Assembly (NCBI RefSeq): GCF_013314895.1
Contig: NZ_JABTYE010000015.1
Location: 79,268 to 143,267, forward strand
Direction: 5' to 3'
Length of the DNA: 64,000 nt
Source: Cupriavidus gilardii
GTDB lineage: Bacteria; Pseudomonadota; Gammaproteobacteria; Burkholderiales; Burkholderiaceae
The notes beneath the pieces were generated by a model. It had not been told where the DNA came from. It saw nothing but the letters and a program-made list of their open reading frames with translations, and ran no database searches. This document shows positions 1 to 8,491 of the stretch, one piece after another; the stretch's first letter is position 1, and each line of letters starts with the position of its first letter. The translations under genes and the position numbers were made by a program.

Positions 1-1
1 T

Positions 2-73
2 CTCTACAGCGCGTTCTATTACTCGCACCCGCCCGCGGCGCAGCGTATCGACCGGCTGCTGGCGCACGCATGA
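2..73 (+). CDS. C-terminal end of an M48-type metallopeptidase (partial)
   Basis: Only the last 23 codons are inside the window; the stop TGA is at 71-73. The visible residues include the stretch [14 protein letters not shown]. The SHPP...RI pattern is typical of the C-terminus of M48/Ste24-like zinc peptidases, where the final helix follows the conserved HPP. In Burkholderiales such a peptidase commonly precedes rsgA. The stop overlaps the rsgA ATG by the 4-nt ATGA arrangement, so the two are probably cotranscribed and translationally coupled. The catalytic HExxH region lies outside the window, so the family call rests on a short tail and gene order. Confidence 0.6.
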   Translation, partial: LYSAFYYSHPPAAQRIDRLLAHA

Positions 74-1056
74 GCCGCCCCGCCCGACAACGAGGCGGCG
101 CCGCCGCCAGCCGCGGCGTGCCTGCTGCATCGACCCGCGAATCGACGCGAGAAGCCGCGCTGATCGTGGCCGCGCACGGCCGTCACTATGTGATCGAGCT
201 CGACGACGGCGAGCGCACGCGCATGCATGCGTTTCCGCGCGGCAAGAAGAGCGAATGCGCGGTCGGCGACCGCGTGCGCGTCGAGCGCGCGGCGGCCGAC
301 CAGTGTGTGATCGTCGAGGTCGAGCCGCGCCGCAATCTGCTGCATCGTTCCGATCAATTCAAATCGAAGCTGCTGGCCGCCAATATCGACCAGGTCGCGA
401 TCGTGCTGGCGACCGAGCCGAGCTTCTCGGAGGATCTGCTGGGCCGCGCGCTGGTCTCCGCCGAGGCGTTGGAGATCGCGCCGCTGATCCTGCTGAACAA
501 GACCGATCTGACCGAACGGCTGGAGGAGGCGCGGCGCCGGCTGACGCTGTACCGCCAGCTCGGCTATCCGACCGTCGAGCTGTCGGTACACGGCAATCCC
601 GACGATGCGCTGGCGCAGCTGCGCCCGCTCACCGCCGGACGCGCGACCATCCTGATCGGCCAGTCCGGCATGGGCAAGTCGTCGCTGCTGAATCTGCTGA
701 TTCCGGGGGTGGAGGCGCAAACCCGCGAGATCTCGGCCAAGCTCGATTCGGGCAAGCACACCACGACGTTCACGCGGCTGTACCACCTGCCCGCCGACTG
801 GGGCCAGGGCGGCAGTCTGATCGATTCGCCGGGCTTCCAGGAGTTCGGCTTGCACCATCTGTCCGAAGGCATGCTCGAGCGCGCCTTCCCCGAGTTCCGC
901 CCGCGGCTGACCGAATGCCGCTTCTACAACTGCCACCATATCAACGAGCCGGGCTGCGGGGTGCTGGCCTCGGTCGACGCCGGCGGTATCGCACCGCGGC
1001 GGCATCAGCTGTATCTGCAGCTATTGCACGAGTCGAGGCAGCAGAAGCCGTGGTAG
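70..1056 (+). CDS. rsgA: RsgA, ribosome small-subunit-dependent GTPase A
   Basis: RsgA is a circularly permuted GTPase that checks late 30S subunit maturation and releases RbfA. The permuted order G4-G1-G3 is visible: NKTD at residues 143-146, the P-loop GQSGMGKS at 197-204 and DSPGF at 252-256. An N-terminal OB-fold occupies roughly residues 25-95. The C-terminal zinc site is intact as C283, C288, H290 and C296. At 328 residues it has the usual family length, with a slightly long Ala/Arg-rich N-terminus. The ATG overlaps the upstream peptidase stop, which fixes the start. Confidence 0.97.
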   Translation: MSRPARQRGGAAASRGVPAASTRESTREAALIVAAHGRHYVIELDDGERTRMHAFPRGKKSECAVGDRVRVERAAADQCVIVEVEPRRNLLHRSDQFKSKLLAANIDQVAIVLATEPSFSEDLLGRALVSAEALEIAPLILLNKTDLTERLEEARRRLTLYRQLGYPTVELSVHGNPDDALAQLRPLTAGRATILIGQSGMGKSSLLNLLIPGVEAQTREISAKLDSGKHTTTFTRLYHLPADWGQGGSLIDSPGFQEFGLHHLSEGMLERAFPEFRPRLTECRFYNCHHINEPGCGVLASVDAGGIAPRRHQLYLQLLHESRQQKPW

Positions 1057-1103
1057 CAGTGTCGCGTTCGGCGGACGGCAACGGAGCTCGTTGAAGCGAT
1101 GAG

Positions 1104-1143
1104 AGACTCTTTCTCCCGCTTGCGGGAGAGGGGAGAACACCCA
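1104..1143. repeat. dispersed palindromic intergenic element, copy 1
   Basis: An 8-bp perfect inverted repeat (TCTCCCGC at 1112-1119, GCGGGAGA at 1122-1129, 2-nt spacer) is followed by GGGGAGAACACCC. The same core and tail recur at about 37427-37470, 49591-49637 and, inverted, 49681-49721. It sits just after rsgA. It may fold as a terminator-like hairpin or be a REP/MITE-type repeat; the sequence alone does not decide. Confidence 0.75.
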
Positions 1144-1201
1144 CGTCTTCCGCCATGTCGCCGCGCCCGTGCTAAGGTCTGAAGCATCCCCACTGCCGGT
1201 G

Positions 1202-1513
1202 ATGCCGATGAAACTGCTGCTGTCGACGCCCTCGCTGGTGCATGCGGCGCACTGCCGCAATCTGCTGCTGGCCGCGGGCATCCGTGCGCAACTGCGCAAT
1301 ACGTGGCTGGCCGGCGCGACCGGCGATATTCCGTTTCAGGAGAGCGCGCCGCAGGTGTGGCTGCTCGACGACGCGCGCGAGGAGGAAGCTTGGGCCGTGC
1401 TCGATGCGGCCGCCAATCCGGCGCCGGGGCCGCGCTGGCGTTGCACGCGCTGCGGGGAATGGCACGAGGCGCAGTTCGGCGCCTGCTGGCAGTGCGGCAG
1501 CCCGCGGCCGTGA
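1202..1513 (+). CDS. DUF2007-type small protein with C-terminal zinc-ribbon-like motif
   Basis: A protein of about 103 residues. The N-terminal part resembles the DUF2007 'putative signal transducing protein' family: a short alpha/beta domain opening with a KLLLSTPSLVHA strand-helix, then a WLLDD segment. The C-terminal 30 residues carry two CxxC pairs (CTRCGEW and CWQCGSPRP), suggesting a small zinc ribbon. Two close ATGs at 1202 and 1208 are both possible; I used the first. No function is established for the family. It stands alone between rsgA and the convergent CobD/CbiB-like gene. Confidence 0.75.
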   Translation: MPMKLLLSTPSLVHAAHCRNLLLAAGIRAQLRNTWLAGATGDIPFQESAPQVWLLDDAREEEAWAVLDAAANPAPGPRWRCTRCGEWHEAQFGACWQCGSPRP

Positions 1514-1550
1514 CGCTCCGCCAGGCCCTGCGCTGGTCGCCTTGGCCCGG

Positions 1551-1580
1551 CCGACCCTCAGCCGACCCTCAGCCGACCCA
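1551..1580. repeat. 11-bp tandem repeat across the end of the CobD/CbiB-like gene
   Basis: The unit CCGACCCTCAG occurs at 1551-1561 and 1562-1572, with a partial third copy from 1573. The stop codon of the minus-strand gene (1569-1571) lies inside the repeat. Because 11 is not a multiple of 3, gain or loss of a unit would alter the protein C-terminus. Confidence 0.7.
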
Positions 1581-2561
1581 GCTCGCCAGCGACAGCATCG
1601 CCAGCAGCAGCATCCACAGCACCACCGCGCGCCAGACCAGTCCGACCGCCGACTGCAGTGCCCGTACGCCGGGGTCGGCGCCGAGCTCGGGCGCGGCCGG
1701 CTCGGGCACGCCGTCGTCCTCCATGCCGGGGGCATAGTCGAACGCGGCGCCGGTGCCGGGGCTGGCCAGCACCACGCTGGTGTCGTCCTCGGCCAGCGGC
1801 GTGCCCAGGCGCACGCCGAGGGCGCCGCCGCCGCTGGCCAGCAGGATGCCATTGGTCTCGTCGCGCCACTTGCGCGCATGGTTGCGCCACGCGTAGACCG
1901 CGTCCTCGAAGTTGCCGACGATCGCAAAGCCGATTGCGGTCAGCCGCGACGGCACCCAGTCCATCAGATGGAAGGCGCGCGCGGCAAAACGGCCGAACGC
2001 CGGGCTGCGCTCGGTCGACGGCAGATTCCATTGCCGCGACAGGTACTCGGCAACGCGGTACAGCACCACGCCGGCCGGGCCTATCGGCAGCAGGAACCAG
2101 AAGAACACGCCGAACACATGCCGATGCACGGCGACGATGGCCGCCTCCAGCGTATGGCGGACGATCTCGCTGATCGGCATGTCGACGGTATCGAGCCCGG
2201 TCCACTCGTGCAGCAGCGCGCGCGCGGTGGCCGGATCGTCGCGGTTGAGCGCGTCGTGAATGTCGGTGAAGTAGTGGCTGAACTGGCGGAAGCCCAGCGT
2301 CAGGTACAGCAGCAGGACGTTCCACGCCAGCGTCAGCGCGACGCTGATCGTCGCCAGCAGATGGTGGACCGCCAGCGCCGCCAGGGTCAGGGGCAGCGCC
2401 ACCGTCATCCACGCCAGCGCCGCGTCGCGCGGCCGGCCGGTGTCGAAGGCGCGCTCGGCCCGTTCGGCGAGCGCGCGCACCATCTCGTGAATGGGATTGT
2501 TGCGGCCCAGAGCGCGGAACTGCTCGGCGATCAGCGCAAGAAGGACGGAAACGAAGGTCAT
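1569..2561 (-). CDS. CobD/CbiB family membrane protein
   Basis: A 330-residue protein of the CobD/CbiB family. The classical enzyme (adenosylcobinamide-phosphate synthase) joins aminopropanol to adenosylcobyric acid in the inner membrane. Several hydrophobic segments are visible, for example around residues 45-85, 130-150 and at the C-terminus. Also present are a GNFEDAVYAWR segment and an ETNGILLASGGGALGVRLG segment, like the conserved loops of the family. The start at 2561 (MTFVSVLLALIAEQ) places the first hydrophobic helix at the N-terminus. No other cobalamin genes are nearby, so it may be a diverged paralogue rather than a dedicated B12 enzyme. Confidence 0.75.
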   Translation of the reverse strand: MTFVSVLLALIAEQFRALGRNNPIHEMVRALAERAERAFDTGRPRDAALAWMTVALPLTLAALAVHHLLATISVALTLAWNVLLLYLTLGFRQFSHYFTDIHDALNRDDPATARALLHEWTGLDTVDMPISEIVRHTLEAAIVAVHRHVFGVFFWFLLPIGPAGVVLYRVAEYLSRQWNLPSTERSPAFGRFAARAFHLMDWVPSRLTAIGFAIVGNFEDAVYAWRNHARKWRDETNGILLASGGGALGVRLGTPLAEDDTSVVLASPGTGAAFDYAPGMEDDGVPEPAAPELGADPGVRALQSAVGLVWRAVVLWMLLLAMLSLASWVG

Positions 2562-2602
2562 CTCGGGTCGAAAATAGGCGGCGAGGCGAGCTGCCGGGCC
2601 GT

Positions 2603-2625
2603 CCCGGACCATGTGCCGGTCCGGG
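2603..2625. other. inverted repeat between pirin and CobD/CbiB-like genes
   Basis: CCCGGACC (2603-2610) and GGTCCGGG (2618-2625) form a perfect 8-bp stem with a 7-nt loop. It lies upstream of the CobD/CbiB-like start and 124 nt downstream of the pirin stop, both minus strand. It has no T-tract, so it could be a weak terminator of pirin or a leader hairpin. Confidence 0.45.
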
Positions 2626-2748
2626 CGCTTATCTATAGCGAGAAGATAGCACAGCGCTTCCGCCTGCCCTGCCCGGCAGGACTTCGCGTTACATCTGCTT
2701 GCCTTGACGCTGCCGCCCCCCGCGCTCCCGGGGGCGACATCGGCACCG

Positions 2749-3447
2749 TCACGGCAGATCGAACACCAGCACCTCGGCGTCATCGCCCTGCGCCAGGCTG
2801 ACCGCGTCCGTGCCCTCGAGCTTGGCCGCATCGCCGGCCTCCAGCGCCTGGCCGTTGACCGTGATGGCGCCGCGGGCGACATGCACATAGGCCCGCCGGC
2901 CCGGCGCGAGCGTCAGCGTCGCGGTCTCGTCGCCATCGAACAGGCCGGCGTAAAGCCGCACGTCCTGATGGATCCGCACCGAGCCGTCGGCACCGTCGGG
3001 GCTGCCGACCAGGCGCAGCCGGCCGCGCTTGTCGGCCGCGTCGAAGTGCTTCTCCTCGTAGCCCGGTTCGATGCCGTTGCGATCCGGCACGATCCAGATC
3101 TGCAGAAAATGGGTGGTGTCGTGCGCAGCATGGTTGTACTCCGAATGGCGCACGCCGGTGCCGGCGCTCATCCGCTGCACGTCGCCGGGGCGGATCACGC
3201 TGCCGTTGCCGATGCTGTCCTTGTGCGCCAGCTCGCCCGACAGCACGTAGCTGATGATCTCCATGTCGCGATGGCCGTGCGTGCCGAAGCCCATGCCGGG
3301 GGCGACGCGGTCCTCGTTGATGACGCGCAGCGGCCCGAACTGCACATGGCGCGGATCGAAATAGTCGGCGAACGAAAAGCTGTGATACGACTGGAGCCAA
3401 CCATGGTCGGCATAACCACGTTCTGCGGACTTGCGGATTTCAATCAT
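2749..3447 (-). CDS. Pirin family protein (YhaK-like bicupin)
   Basis: A 232-residue bicupin. Pirins bind a metal through His-x-His, His and Glu in the N-terminal cupin; here the matching segments are THGHRDMEI near residues 55-63 and GVRHSEYN near 99-106. Some pirins have quercetin dioxygenase activity and E. coli YhaK responds to redox stress, but the substrate of this protein is unknown. It starts divergently from a LysR gene, the same arrangement as E. coli yhaK/yhaJ, so that LysR protein is its likely regulator. The start at 3447 (MIEIRKSAERG) is the typical family N-terminus. Confidence 0.9.
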   Translation of the reverse strand: MIEIRKSAERGYADHGWLQSYHSFSFADYFDPRHVQFGPLRVINEDRVAPGMGFGTHGHRDMEIISYVLSGELAHKDSIGNGSVIRPGDVQRMSAGTGVRHSEYNHAAHDTTHFLQIWIVPDRNGIEPGYEEKHFDAADKRGRLRLVGSPDGADGSVRIHQDVRLYAGLFDGDETATLTLAPGRRAYVHVARGAITVNGQALEAGDAAKLEGTDAVSLAQGDDAEVLVFDLP

Positions 3448-3580
3448 TTTGATGTCCTTCCTGGCTAGTGGTCCTCCGCTTCATCCTCCCGGACTTGCAT
3501 ATGGACCGTCTGTTCTGCAACGATGCTAGGAAGTTTAGGACGCCTGCGCTATATTGGCGGCGGGCCATTTGCAAGCACTC

Positions 3581-3597
3581 ATTCAGAATTTCTGAAT
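3581..3597. promoter_or_regulatory. 17-bp perfect palindrome, candidate LysR operator
   Basis: ATTCAGA-ATT-TCTGAAT is a perfect palindrome containing a T-N11-A LysR-type core (3583-3595). It directly abuts the LysR ATG at 3598 and lies 134 bp from the pirin start. A site in this position could control pirin and autoregulate the LysR gene by covering its translation start region. Confidence 0.6.
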
Positions 3598-4521
3598 ATG
3601 CCACTCTCTCTCGAATCCCTGGAAGTTCTCGACGCGATCGAACGCAAGGGCAGCTTCGCCGCCGCCGCGCATGAAATGGGCAAGGTGCCGTCGGCGCTGA
3701 CCTATGTGGTGCGCCGGCTCGAGGAAGATCTCGACGTGCTGCTGTTCGACCGCCGCCGCCATCGCGCCGAACTGACGCCGGCCGGGCGCGCGCTGCTCGA
3801 CGAAGGACGCCACCTGCTGCACGCGGCCGACGATCTGGCGCGCCGGGTCAAGCGGCTGGCCACCGGCTGGGAGGCCAGCCTCAATATCGTGGTCGACGAC
3901 CTGATCAATTTCCGCGCGCTGCTGCCGGTGATCCAGGACTTCTATGCGGAGAACAGCGCCACGCGGCTGCGCTTCGCCAAGGAGGTGCTGGGCGGCTCCT
4001 GGGACGCGCTGGTCAGCAACCGGGCCGATCTGGTGATCGGCGGCGCCTACGATGCGCCCAGCACCCAGGGCTTTCAGATCCGCTCGCTCGGCGCGATGCC
4101 GTTCGTGTTCGCCGTGGCCTCCCATCATCCGCTCGCCAGCGAGCCGGGGCCGCTGACCAGCACGCAGATCGCCCGCCATCGCATCGTCGCGGTCGGCGAC
4201 ACCTCGCGCAATCTGCCGGCGCGCACGCATGGCGTGCTGGCCGGACAGGACATGCTGGTGGTGCCGACCATGCGCGACAAGCTCGATGCGCAGATCCGCG
4301 GCCTGGGCTGCGGCTGGCTGCCGGCACCGATGGCGCAGCCGCATATCGAGAGCGGCGTGCTGCAGGTGCGCGAGACCGTCGAGGTGCGCGCGCCCGGCAC
4401 CTTCACGATCGCCTGGCGCACCAGCCATCGCGGCAAGGCGCTGCAATGGTGGACCGACAAGCTGCAGAATCCGCGGCTCGCCCAGGCGCTGCTGTCGCAA
4501 CAACCGGGCGCGCCGGAGTAG
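3598..4521 (+). CDS. LysR-type transcriptional regulator (YhaJ-like)
   Basis: A 307-residue LysR regulator. The winged helix-turn-helix occupies residues 1-60 (LESLEVLDAIERKGSF..., then VVRRLEEDLDVLLFDR) and the effector-binding domain about 90-295. It is transcribed away from the pirin gene, paralleling yhaJ/yhaK. I chose the ATG at 3598 because it places the HTH at the normal distance from the N-terminus; an upstream in-frame ATG at 3523 would add 25 atypical residues and would make the palindrome at 3581-3597 coding. No Shine-Dalgarno is evident before 3598. The inducer is not predictable. Confidence 0.9.
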   Translation: MPLSLESLEVLDAIERKGSFAAAAHEMGKVPSALTYVVRRLEEDLDVLLFDRRRHRAELTPAGRALLDEGRHLLHAADDLARRVKRLATGWEASLNIVVDDLINFRALLPVIQDFYAENSATRLRFAKEVLGGSWDALVSNRADLVIGGAYDAPSTQGFQIRSLGAMPFVFAVASHHPLASEPGPLTSTQIARHRIVAVGDTSRNLPARTHGVLAGQDMLVVPTMRDKLDAQIRGLGCGWLPAPMAQPHIESGVLQVRETVEVRAPGTFTIAWRTSHRGKALQWWTDKLQNPRLAQALLSQQPGAPE

Positions 4522-4527
4522 CAAGGC

Positions 4528-5481
4528 ATGATCGCAGTACCGGGGCAGGCCGGAATGCCAGCCGATCGTCGCTACCGCGGCCGCTTCGCCCCCTCTCCCA
4601 CCGGACCGCTGCATCTGGGCTCGTTGGTCACGGCGCTGGCCAGCTGGCTCGACGCCCGTGCCCACGGCGGCCAGTGGCTGGTCCGCATCGAGGACATCGA
4701 TTATCCGCGCTGCGTGCGCGACGCCGACCGCCAGATCCTGCAGACGCTCGATCGCGTTGGCCTGCATCCGGACGAAGAACCGGTCTGGCAGAGCCGCCGC
4801 GAGGCGCTGTACGCCGAGGCGCTGCACCGGCTCGAGGCGGCCGGGCTGGTCTATCCCTGCGGCTGCTCGCGCAAGGAGATCGCCGACTCGCTGCGCCACG
4901 TCCGCGAGCGCCATCAGACGCTGGCCTACCCCGGCACCTGCCGCAACGGCCTGCATGGCAAGCTGCCGCGGGCCTGGCGCGTGCGCGTGCCGGACGGCGA
5001 GGAAGCGGTGCTGTGCTTCGACGATCGCTGGCAGGGCCGGCAATGCCAGGACCTGGCCACCGAACTGGGCGATTTCGTGCTGCGCCGGGCCGACGGCCTA
5101 TGGGCGTACCAACTGGCGGTGGTGGTCGACGATGGCCTGCAGGGCATCTCGCATATCGTGCGCGGCGCGGACCTGCTGGAGTCGACCCCGCGCCAGATCC
5201 ACCTGCAGCGGCTGCTGGAATTGCCGACGCCTGCCTATCTGCATGTGCCGGTCGTCGTCAACGCAGTCGGGGAGAAATTGAGCAAGCAGACCGGCGCCGA
5301 AGCGATCGACGCGCTGGCACCGCTGGATGCGCTGCGCGCGGCCGGCGCGCATCTGGGCTTGCAGAGCGGCCGCGCCGACATCGAAGGCTGGCTGACCGAG
5401 GCGACCGCGCAGTGGGCCGCAAGGTGGGCCGTGCCGGCGGCCAGATCGCACATTGCGCCGCCGTCGGGCGGCGCAAACTAA
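4528..5481 (+). CDS. gluQ: Glutamyl-Q tRNA(Asp) synthetase
   Basis: GluQRS is a truncated glutamyl-tRNA synthetase paralogue that attaches glutamate to queuosine at position 34 of tRNA-Asp. The class I signature is visible as [13 protein letters not shown] (about residues 21-33) and the KMSKS-like loop as GEKLSKQTG. The zinc-binding ligands C111, C113 and C138 (with Y134) are present. At 317 residues the protein lacks the anticodon-binding domain, which separates it from GltX. A second possible start is the Met at codon 10. The gene begins 6 nt after the LysR stop, so it may be cotranscribed with it. Confidence 0.95.
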   Translation: MIAVPGQAGMPADRRYRGRFAPSPTGPLHLGSLVTALASWLDARAHGGQWLVRIEDIDYPRCVRDADRQILQTLDRVGLHPDEEPVWQSRREALYAEALHRLEAAGLVYPCGCSRKEIADSLRHVRERHQTLAYPGTCRNGLHGKLPRAWRVRVPDGEEAVLCFDDRWQGRQCQDLATELGDFVLRRADGLWAYQLAVVVDDGLQGISHIVRGADLLESTPRQIHLQRLLELPTPAYLHVPVVVNAVGEKLSKQTGAEAIDALAPLDALRAAGAHLGLQSGRADIEGWLTEATAQWAARWAVPAARSHIAPPSGGAN

Positions 5482-5508
5482 GCAACCGTTCGAAAGACGA
5501 TCAGTCGA

Positions 5509-7008
5509 TCAGGACTTGCGCGGCACGCCGCCCAGCAGCGCGGCGACCGGGCGCTTCGGCCGGGCACGCGCCAGACCGACCTGGCGCGGATCCAGCGTCG
5601 ACTCGGCGGACGGCTGCGAGGCCGCGGCCGACGGGCTCGGCTCATAGGGCCGCGAGAAGAACGGATCGTCGGCCGGACGGAAGGCATTGCGCGCGCTGCC
5701 GTGATCGGGCTTGCGCGGACGATCGTCGCTGTCGGCACGTGAGCGGCGCGGCTCCGACGAACGCGCGCGGCGGCGGTCGTCGTCGGCGGCGCGCAAGCGC
5801 GCTCCCGCCGGATCGAAGCCTTCGAGCTGGGCGCGCGGAATCTGCCGCTTCAGCATCTTCTCGATATCGGCCAGCAGCCGTTCGTCGCCCGGCACGAAGA
5901 TCGACAGCGCATCGCCGGTAGCGCCGGCGCGGCCGGTACGGCCGATCCGGTGCACATAGTCCTCGGCGTTGAACGGCAGATCGAAGTTGATCACGCAGGG
6001 CATGTCGGCGATGTCGAGGCCGCGCGCGGCGACGTCGGTGGCGACCAGCGCGTCGATGGTGCCCTGCTTGAAGCCTTCCAGCGTCTGCATCCGCTCGGTC
6101 TGCGTCTTGTCGCCGTGGATCGCGGCGGCATTGATGCCCTCCCGTTCCAGATGGCGCGCCAGGCGCGAGCAGCCGATCTTGCTGTTGACGAAGACGATGC
6201 ACTGGCGCGACAGGCCCTGCTCGGCACGCTGCTTCAGCAGATGCACCACGGCCTCCTGCTTCTGGCCGTCCTGCACCTGGTAGACCGTCTGGCGCACGTT
6301 CTCGTTGGCAGAGTTGCTGCGCGCCACTTCGATCGTCACCGGCTGGTGCAGATAGCTCGCCGCCAGCTTCTTGATCTCCGGCGAGAAGGTCGCCGAGAAC
6401 AGCAGCGTCTGACGCTTGGCCGGCAGCAAATTGATGATGCGCTGCAGGTCGGGCAGGAAGCCCATGTCCAGCATGCGATCGGCCTCGTCCAGCACCAGCA
6501 TCTGCACCTGCGACAGGTTGACCGACTTCTGCTGGACGTGGTCGAGCAGACGGCCCGGGGTCGCGACCAGGATCTCGACGCCGCGGCGCAGCGCGTCGGT
6601 CTGCGGATTCATGTCGACGCCGCCGAACACCACGGTGCTGCGCAGATCGGTGTGGCGCGCATAGCGGGCCACGTTGTCGTAGACCTGGTCGGCCAGTTCG
6701 CGCGTCGGCGTCAGCATCAGCGCGCGCACCGGGTGCCGCGCCGGCGAGGCGCTGGCGTTGGCCATCGGCAGCAGCCGCTGGATGATCGGCAGCGCGAAGC
6801 CCGCGGTCTTGCCGGTGCCGGTCTGCGCGGCGCCCATCACGTCCTTGCCCAGCAGCACCACCGGGATCGCCTGCGCCTGGATCGGCGTCGGCTTGGTATA
6901 GCCCTGCTCGGTCAGCGCGCGCAGCACGCGCGGGTCGAGCCCGAAACTGTCGAAGGTGATGTCGTCGGTGGGGGTCGGTACAGCAGTGGTGTTCGTGTTC
7001 GTGGTCAT
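5509..7008 (-). CDS. rhlE: DEAD-box RNA helicase, RhlE type
   Basis: An ATP-dependent RNA helicase of 499 residues involved in RNA remodelling, ribosome assembly or decay. The Q motif precedes AQTGTGKT (61-68), then PTRELA, DEAD (174-177), SAT (205-207) and the C-terminal HRIGRTGRAG. After about residue 390 comes a low-complexity Arg/Asp/Ser-rich tail, as in RhlE-type helicases of betaproteobacteria. The ATG at 7008 (MTTNTNTTAVP) was chosen because the frame upstream encodes non-conserved sequence. The 269-nt leader to the neighbouring gene would suit post-transcriptional control such as cold induction, but no motif proves this. Confidence 0.95.
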   Translation of the reverse strand: MTTNTNTTAVPTPTDDITFDSFGLDPRVLRALTEQGYTKPTPIQAQAIPVVLLGKDVMGAAQTGTGKTAGFALPIIQRLLPMANASASPARHPVRALMLTPTRELADQVYDNVARYARHTDLRSTVVFGGVDMNPQTDALRRGVEILVATPGRLLDHVQQKSVNLSQVQMLVLDEADRMLDMGFLPDLQRIINLLPAKRQTLLFSATFSPEIKKLAASYLHQPVTIEVARSNSANENVRQTVYQVQDGQKQEAVVHLLKQRAEQGLSRQCIVFVNSKIGCSRLARHLEREGINAAAIHGDKTQTERMQTLEGFKQGTIDALVATDVAARGLDIADMPCVINFDLPFNAEDYVHRIGRTGRAGATGDALSIFVPGDERLLADIEKMLKRQIPRAQLEGFDPAGARLRAADDDRRRARSSEPRRSRADSDDRPRKPDHGSARNAFRPADDPFFSRPYEPSPSAAASQPSAESTLDPRQVGLARARPKRPVAALLGGVPRKS

Positions 7009-7133
7009 GGTTTGGGTGTCTGGCGAAGGCGAACCCGGCGCCAGCGGACACGCATCGATCGAACGCAATGGAACTGGCGGTAGCCGCGCAGTGCTTGGCC
7101 TGGGCGGTAAGGGCGGCTCGGGGCTGTGGGATC

Positions 7134-7170
7134 GGTACCGCAATCCGTACCGCAATCGGCACAATCGGCA
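7134..7170. repeat. short tandem duplication in the rhlE leader
   Basis: Two 12-bp units of form (G/C)GTACCGCAATC at 7134-7145 and 7146-7157, followed by shorter related copies (GGCACAATC). It belongs to the class of 10-15 bp tandem duplications seen throughout the window. Confidence 0.6.
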
Positions 7171-7277
7171 CCATAATCCGGACCGATTTCGAGGCCCTGC
7201 CGCGCCGAGATCGGCGACATTTGGCAAGCCGATCAATAGCGCTACAGAATCAAAGACTTAGATTCTACAACAGCGGG

Positions 7278-8351
7278 CTACTGCGGGGTAGTGCGACGCT
7301 GGCGAGTGTGGTACGGCCCTGGTACGGCCGCGCCTGCACCGGCAGGCTGGCGGCGGCTGCGCGGCGACGCACGACGGCCCTTGCGTGCCCGGTCCGCCCG
7401 CGCCAGCCACAACGTCCACGCCGCCTCAAAGCGCGCGCCCTCGGCCTCCAGCCAGCTCCCGATCGCGGCTACCTCCGGACTCCGACCGCTGGCCGAGACG
7501 AAATGGTAGGCGGCCGGGCTCGGCAGGTGCACGCCGAACAGATCGACCAGCCGGCCCGCCTCGAGATCGTCCAGCACCAGCGCTGCCCGTCCCATTGCCA
7601 CGCCCTGCCCTGCCAGCGCGGCGCCGATCGCCAGTTGCGACAGGTTGAAGCGCTGCCCCTGCTGCAGGTCTGGCACCGTGACGCCGGCCTGCTGCAGCCA
7701 GCCGCTCCACTCTTCGAACTCGCCCGCGCCGTCCCAGGGGCTGGCATCGTGCAGCAGCAGGGCGCCGCGCAGGTCTGCCGGCGAGCGCAGTTCGGGATGC
7801 GCGGCGGCGAAGGCCGGGCTTGCCACCGGCAGCAGCCATTCGTCGAGAAAGCGCCGCGCATGCACGTCGCGGTAGGCACCGGGATCGAAGCGCACTGCCG
7901 CGTCGATGCCCTCGCGCAGCATGCGGCCGCGGTCCAGCGCCTGGAATTCGCCATGCACGCGCAAGGCCAAATCAGGGTGATCGCGGAAGAAGCTGCCCAG
8001 CCGCGGCGTCAGCCACCGCATCGCGAAGGACGGCGAACACGACAGCGAGACCGGCCCCGCCTCGCCGCGCCGACGCAATTGCGCCAGCGCGCCCTCGATC
8101 GCCTCGAACGACTCGCGCAGCACGCCGCGCAGCCGCTCGCCCTCGGGCGTCAGCACCAGCGCGCGGGGCGTGCGCAGGAACAGCGGGCGTCCCAGCCATT
8201 GCTCCAGTTGCTTGACCTGCTGGCTGACCGCGCCCTGCGTCACGCACAGTTCGCCGGCGGCACGGGTGAAGCTGTGGTGGCGCGCGGCGGCTTCGAAGCA
8301 GCGCAGCCAGGCCAGCAAGGAGGCGGAGAGTGGGGCAGCAGCCATCGGCAT
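7278..8351 (-). CDS. dsdC: LysR-type regulator, DsdC-like
   Basis: A 357-residue LysR regulator of the GcvA/DsdC type. The HTH lies near residues 20-65 (FTRAAGELCVTQGAVSQQV) and the ligand-binding domain near 95-300, with an EWSGWL...GVAMGRAALV pattern that resembles E. coli DsdC. It is divergent from a D-serine dehydratase gene, so it probably activates that gene in response to D-serine. The C-terminal 50 residues are Arg/Pro-rich and longer than usual. The start could be 8351 or 8345. The palindrome at 8354-8370 lies immediately upstream. The DsdC name rests on gene context plus general similarity. Confidence 0.85.
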   Translation of the reverse strand: MPMAAAPLSASLLAWLRCFEAAARHHSFTRAAGELCVTQGAVSQQVKQLEQWLGRPLFLRTPRALVLTPEGERLRGVLRESFEAIEGALAQLRRRGEAGPVSLSCSPSFAMRWLTPRLGSFFRDHPDLALRVHGEFQALDRGRMLREGIDAAVRFDPGAYRDVHARRFLDEWLLPVASPAFAAAHPELRSPADLRGALLLHDASPWDGAGEFEEWSGWLQQAGVTVPDLQQGQRFNLSQLAIGAALAGQGVAMGRAALVLDDLEAGRLVDLFGVHLPSPAAYHFVSASGRSPEVAAIGSWLEAEGARFEAAWTLWLARADRARKGRRASPRSRRQPAGAGAAVPGPYHTRQRRTTPQ

Positions 8352-8353
8352 CC

Positions 8354-8370
8354 CATCAGTTTGACTAATG
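8354..8370. promoter_or_regulatory. LysR-type operator candidate, site 1 (CATYAG-N5-CTRATG)
   Basis: CATCAG-N5-CTAATG, an imperfect palindrome with a T-N11-A core, lies 3 bp upstream of the LysR start in the dsdC/dsdA intergenic region. An almost identical motif with the same spacing occurs at 8671-8687, inside dsdA. The pairing suggests a real LysR binding pair rather than chance. Confidence 0.6.
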
Positions 8371-8491
8371 CATGGCCCAGCAGCAATGGTTTGCGGCAAC
8401 GGCATGCCCGGAGAACAATGCGGTCAGCGAGCCGGCCCGAAGATCGGCATCCCCTCAATTCCCGCTCAAGCTTGCGACCGCCGCCACCGAC

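Noticed and set aside
1569..2561. Cobalamin riboswitch or B12 gene cluster with the CobD/CbiB-like gene
   Set aside because: No B12-box-like sequence was seen upstream and no other cobalamin genes are adjacent.
8372..8491. N-terminal extension of dsdA from the ATG at 8372
   Set aside because: The 40 extra residues have no similarity to the family, the ATG has no ribosome binding site and lies 20 bp from the divergent LysR start.
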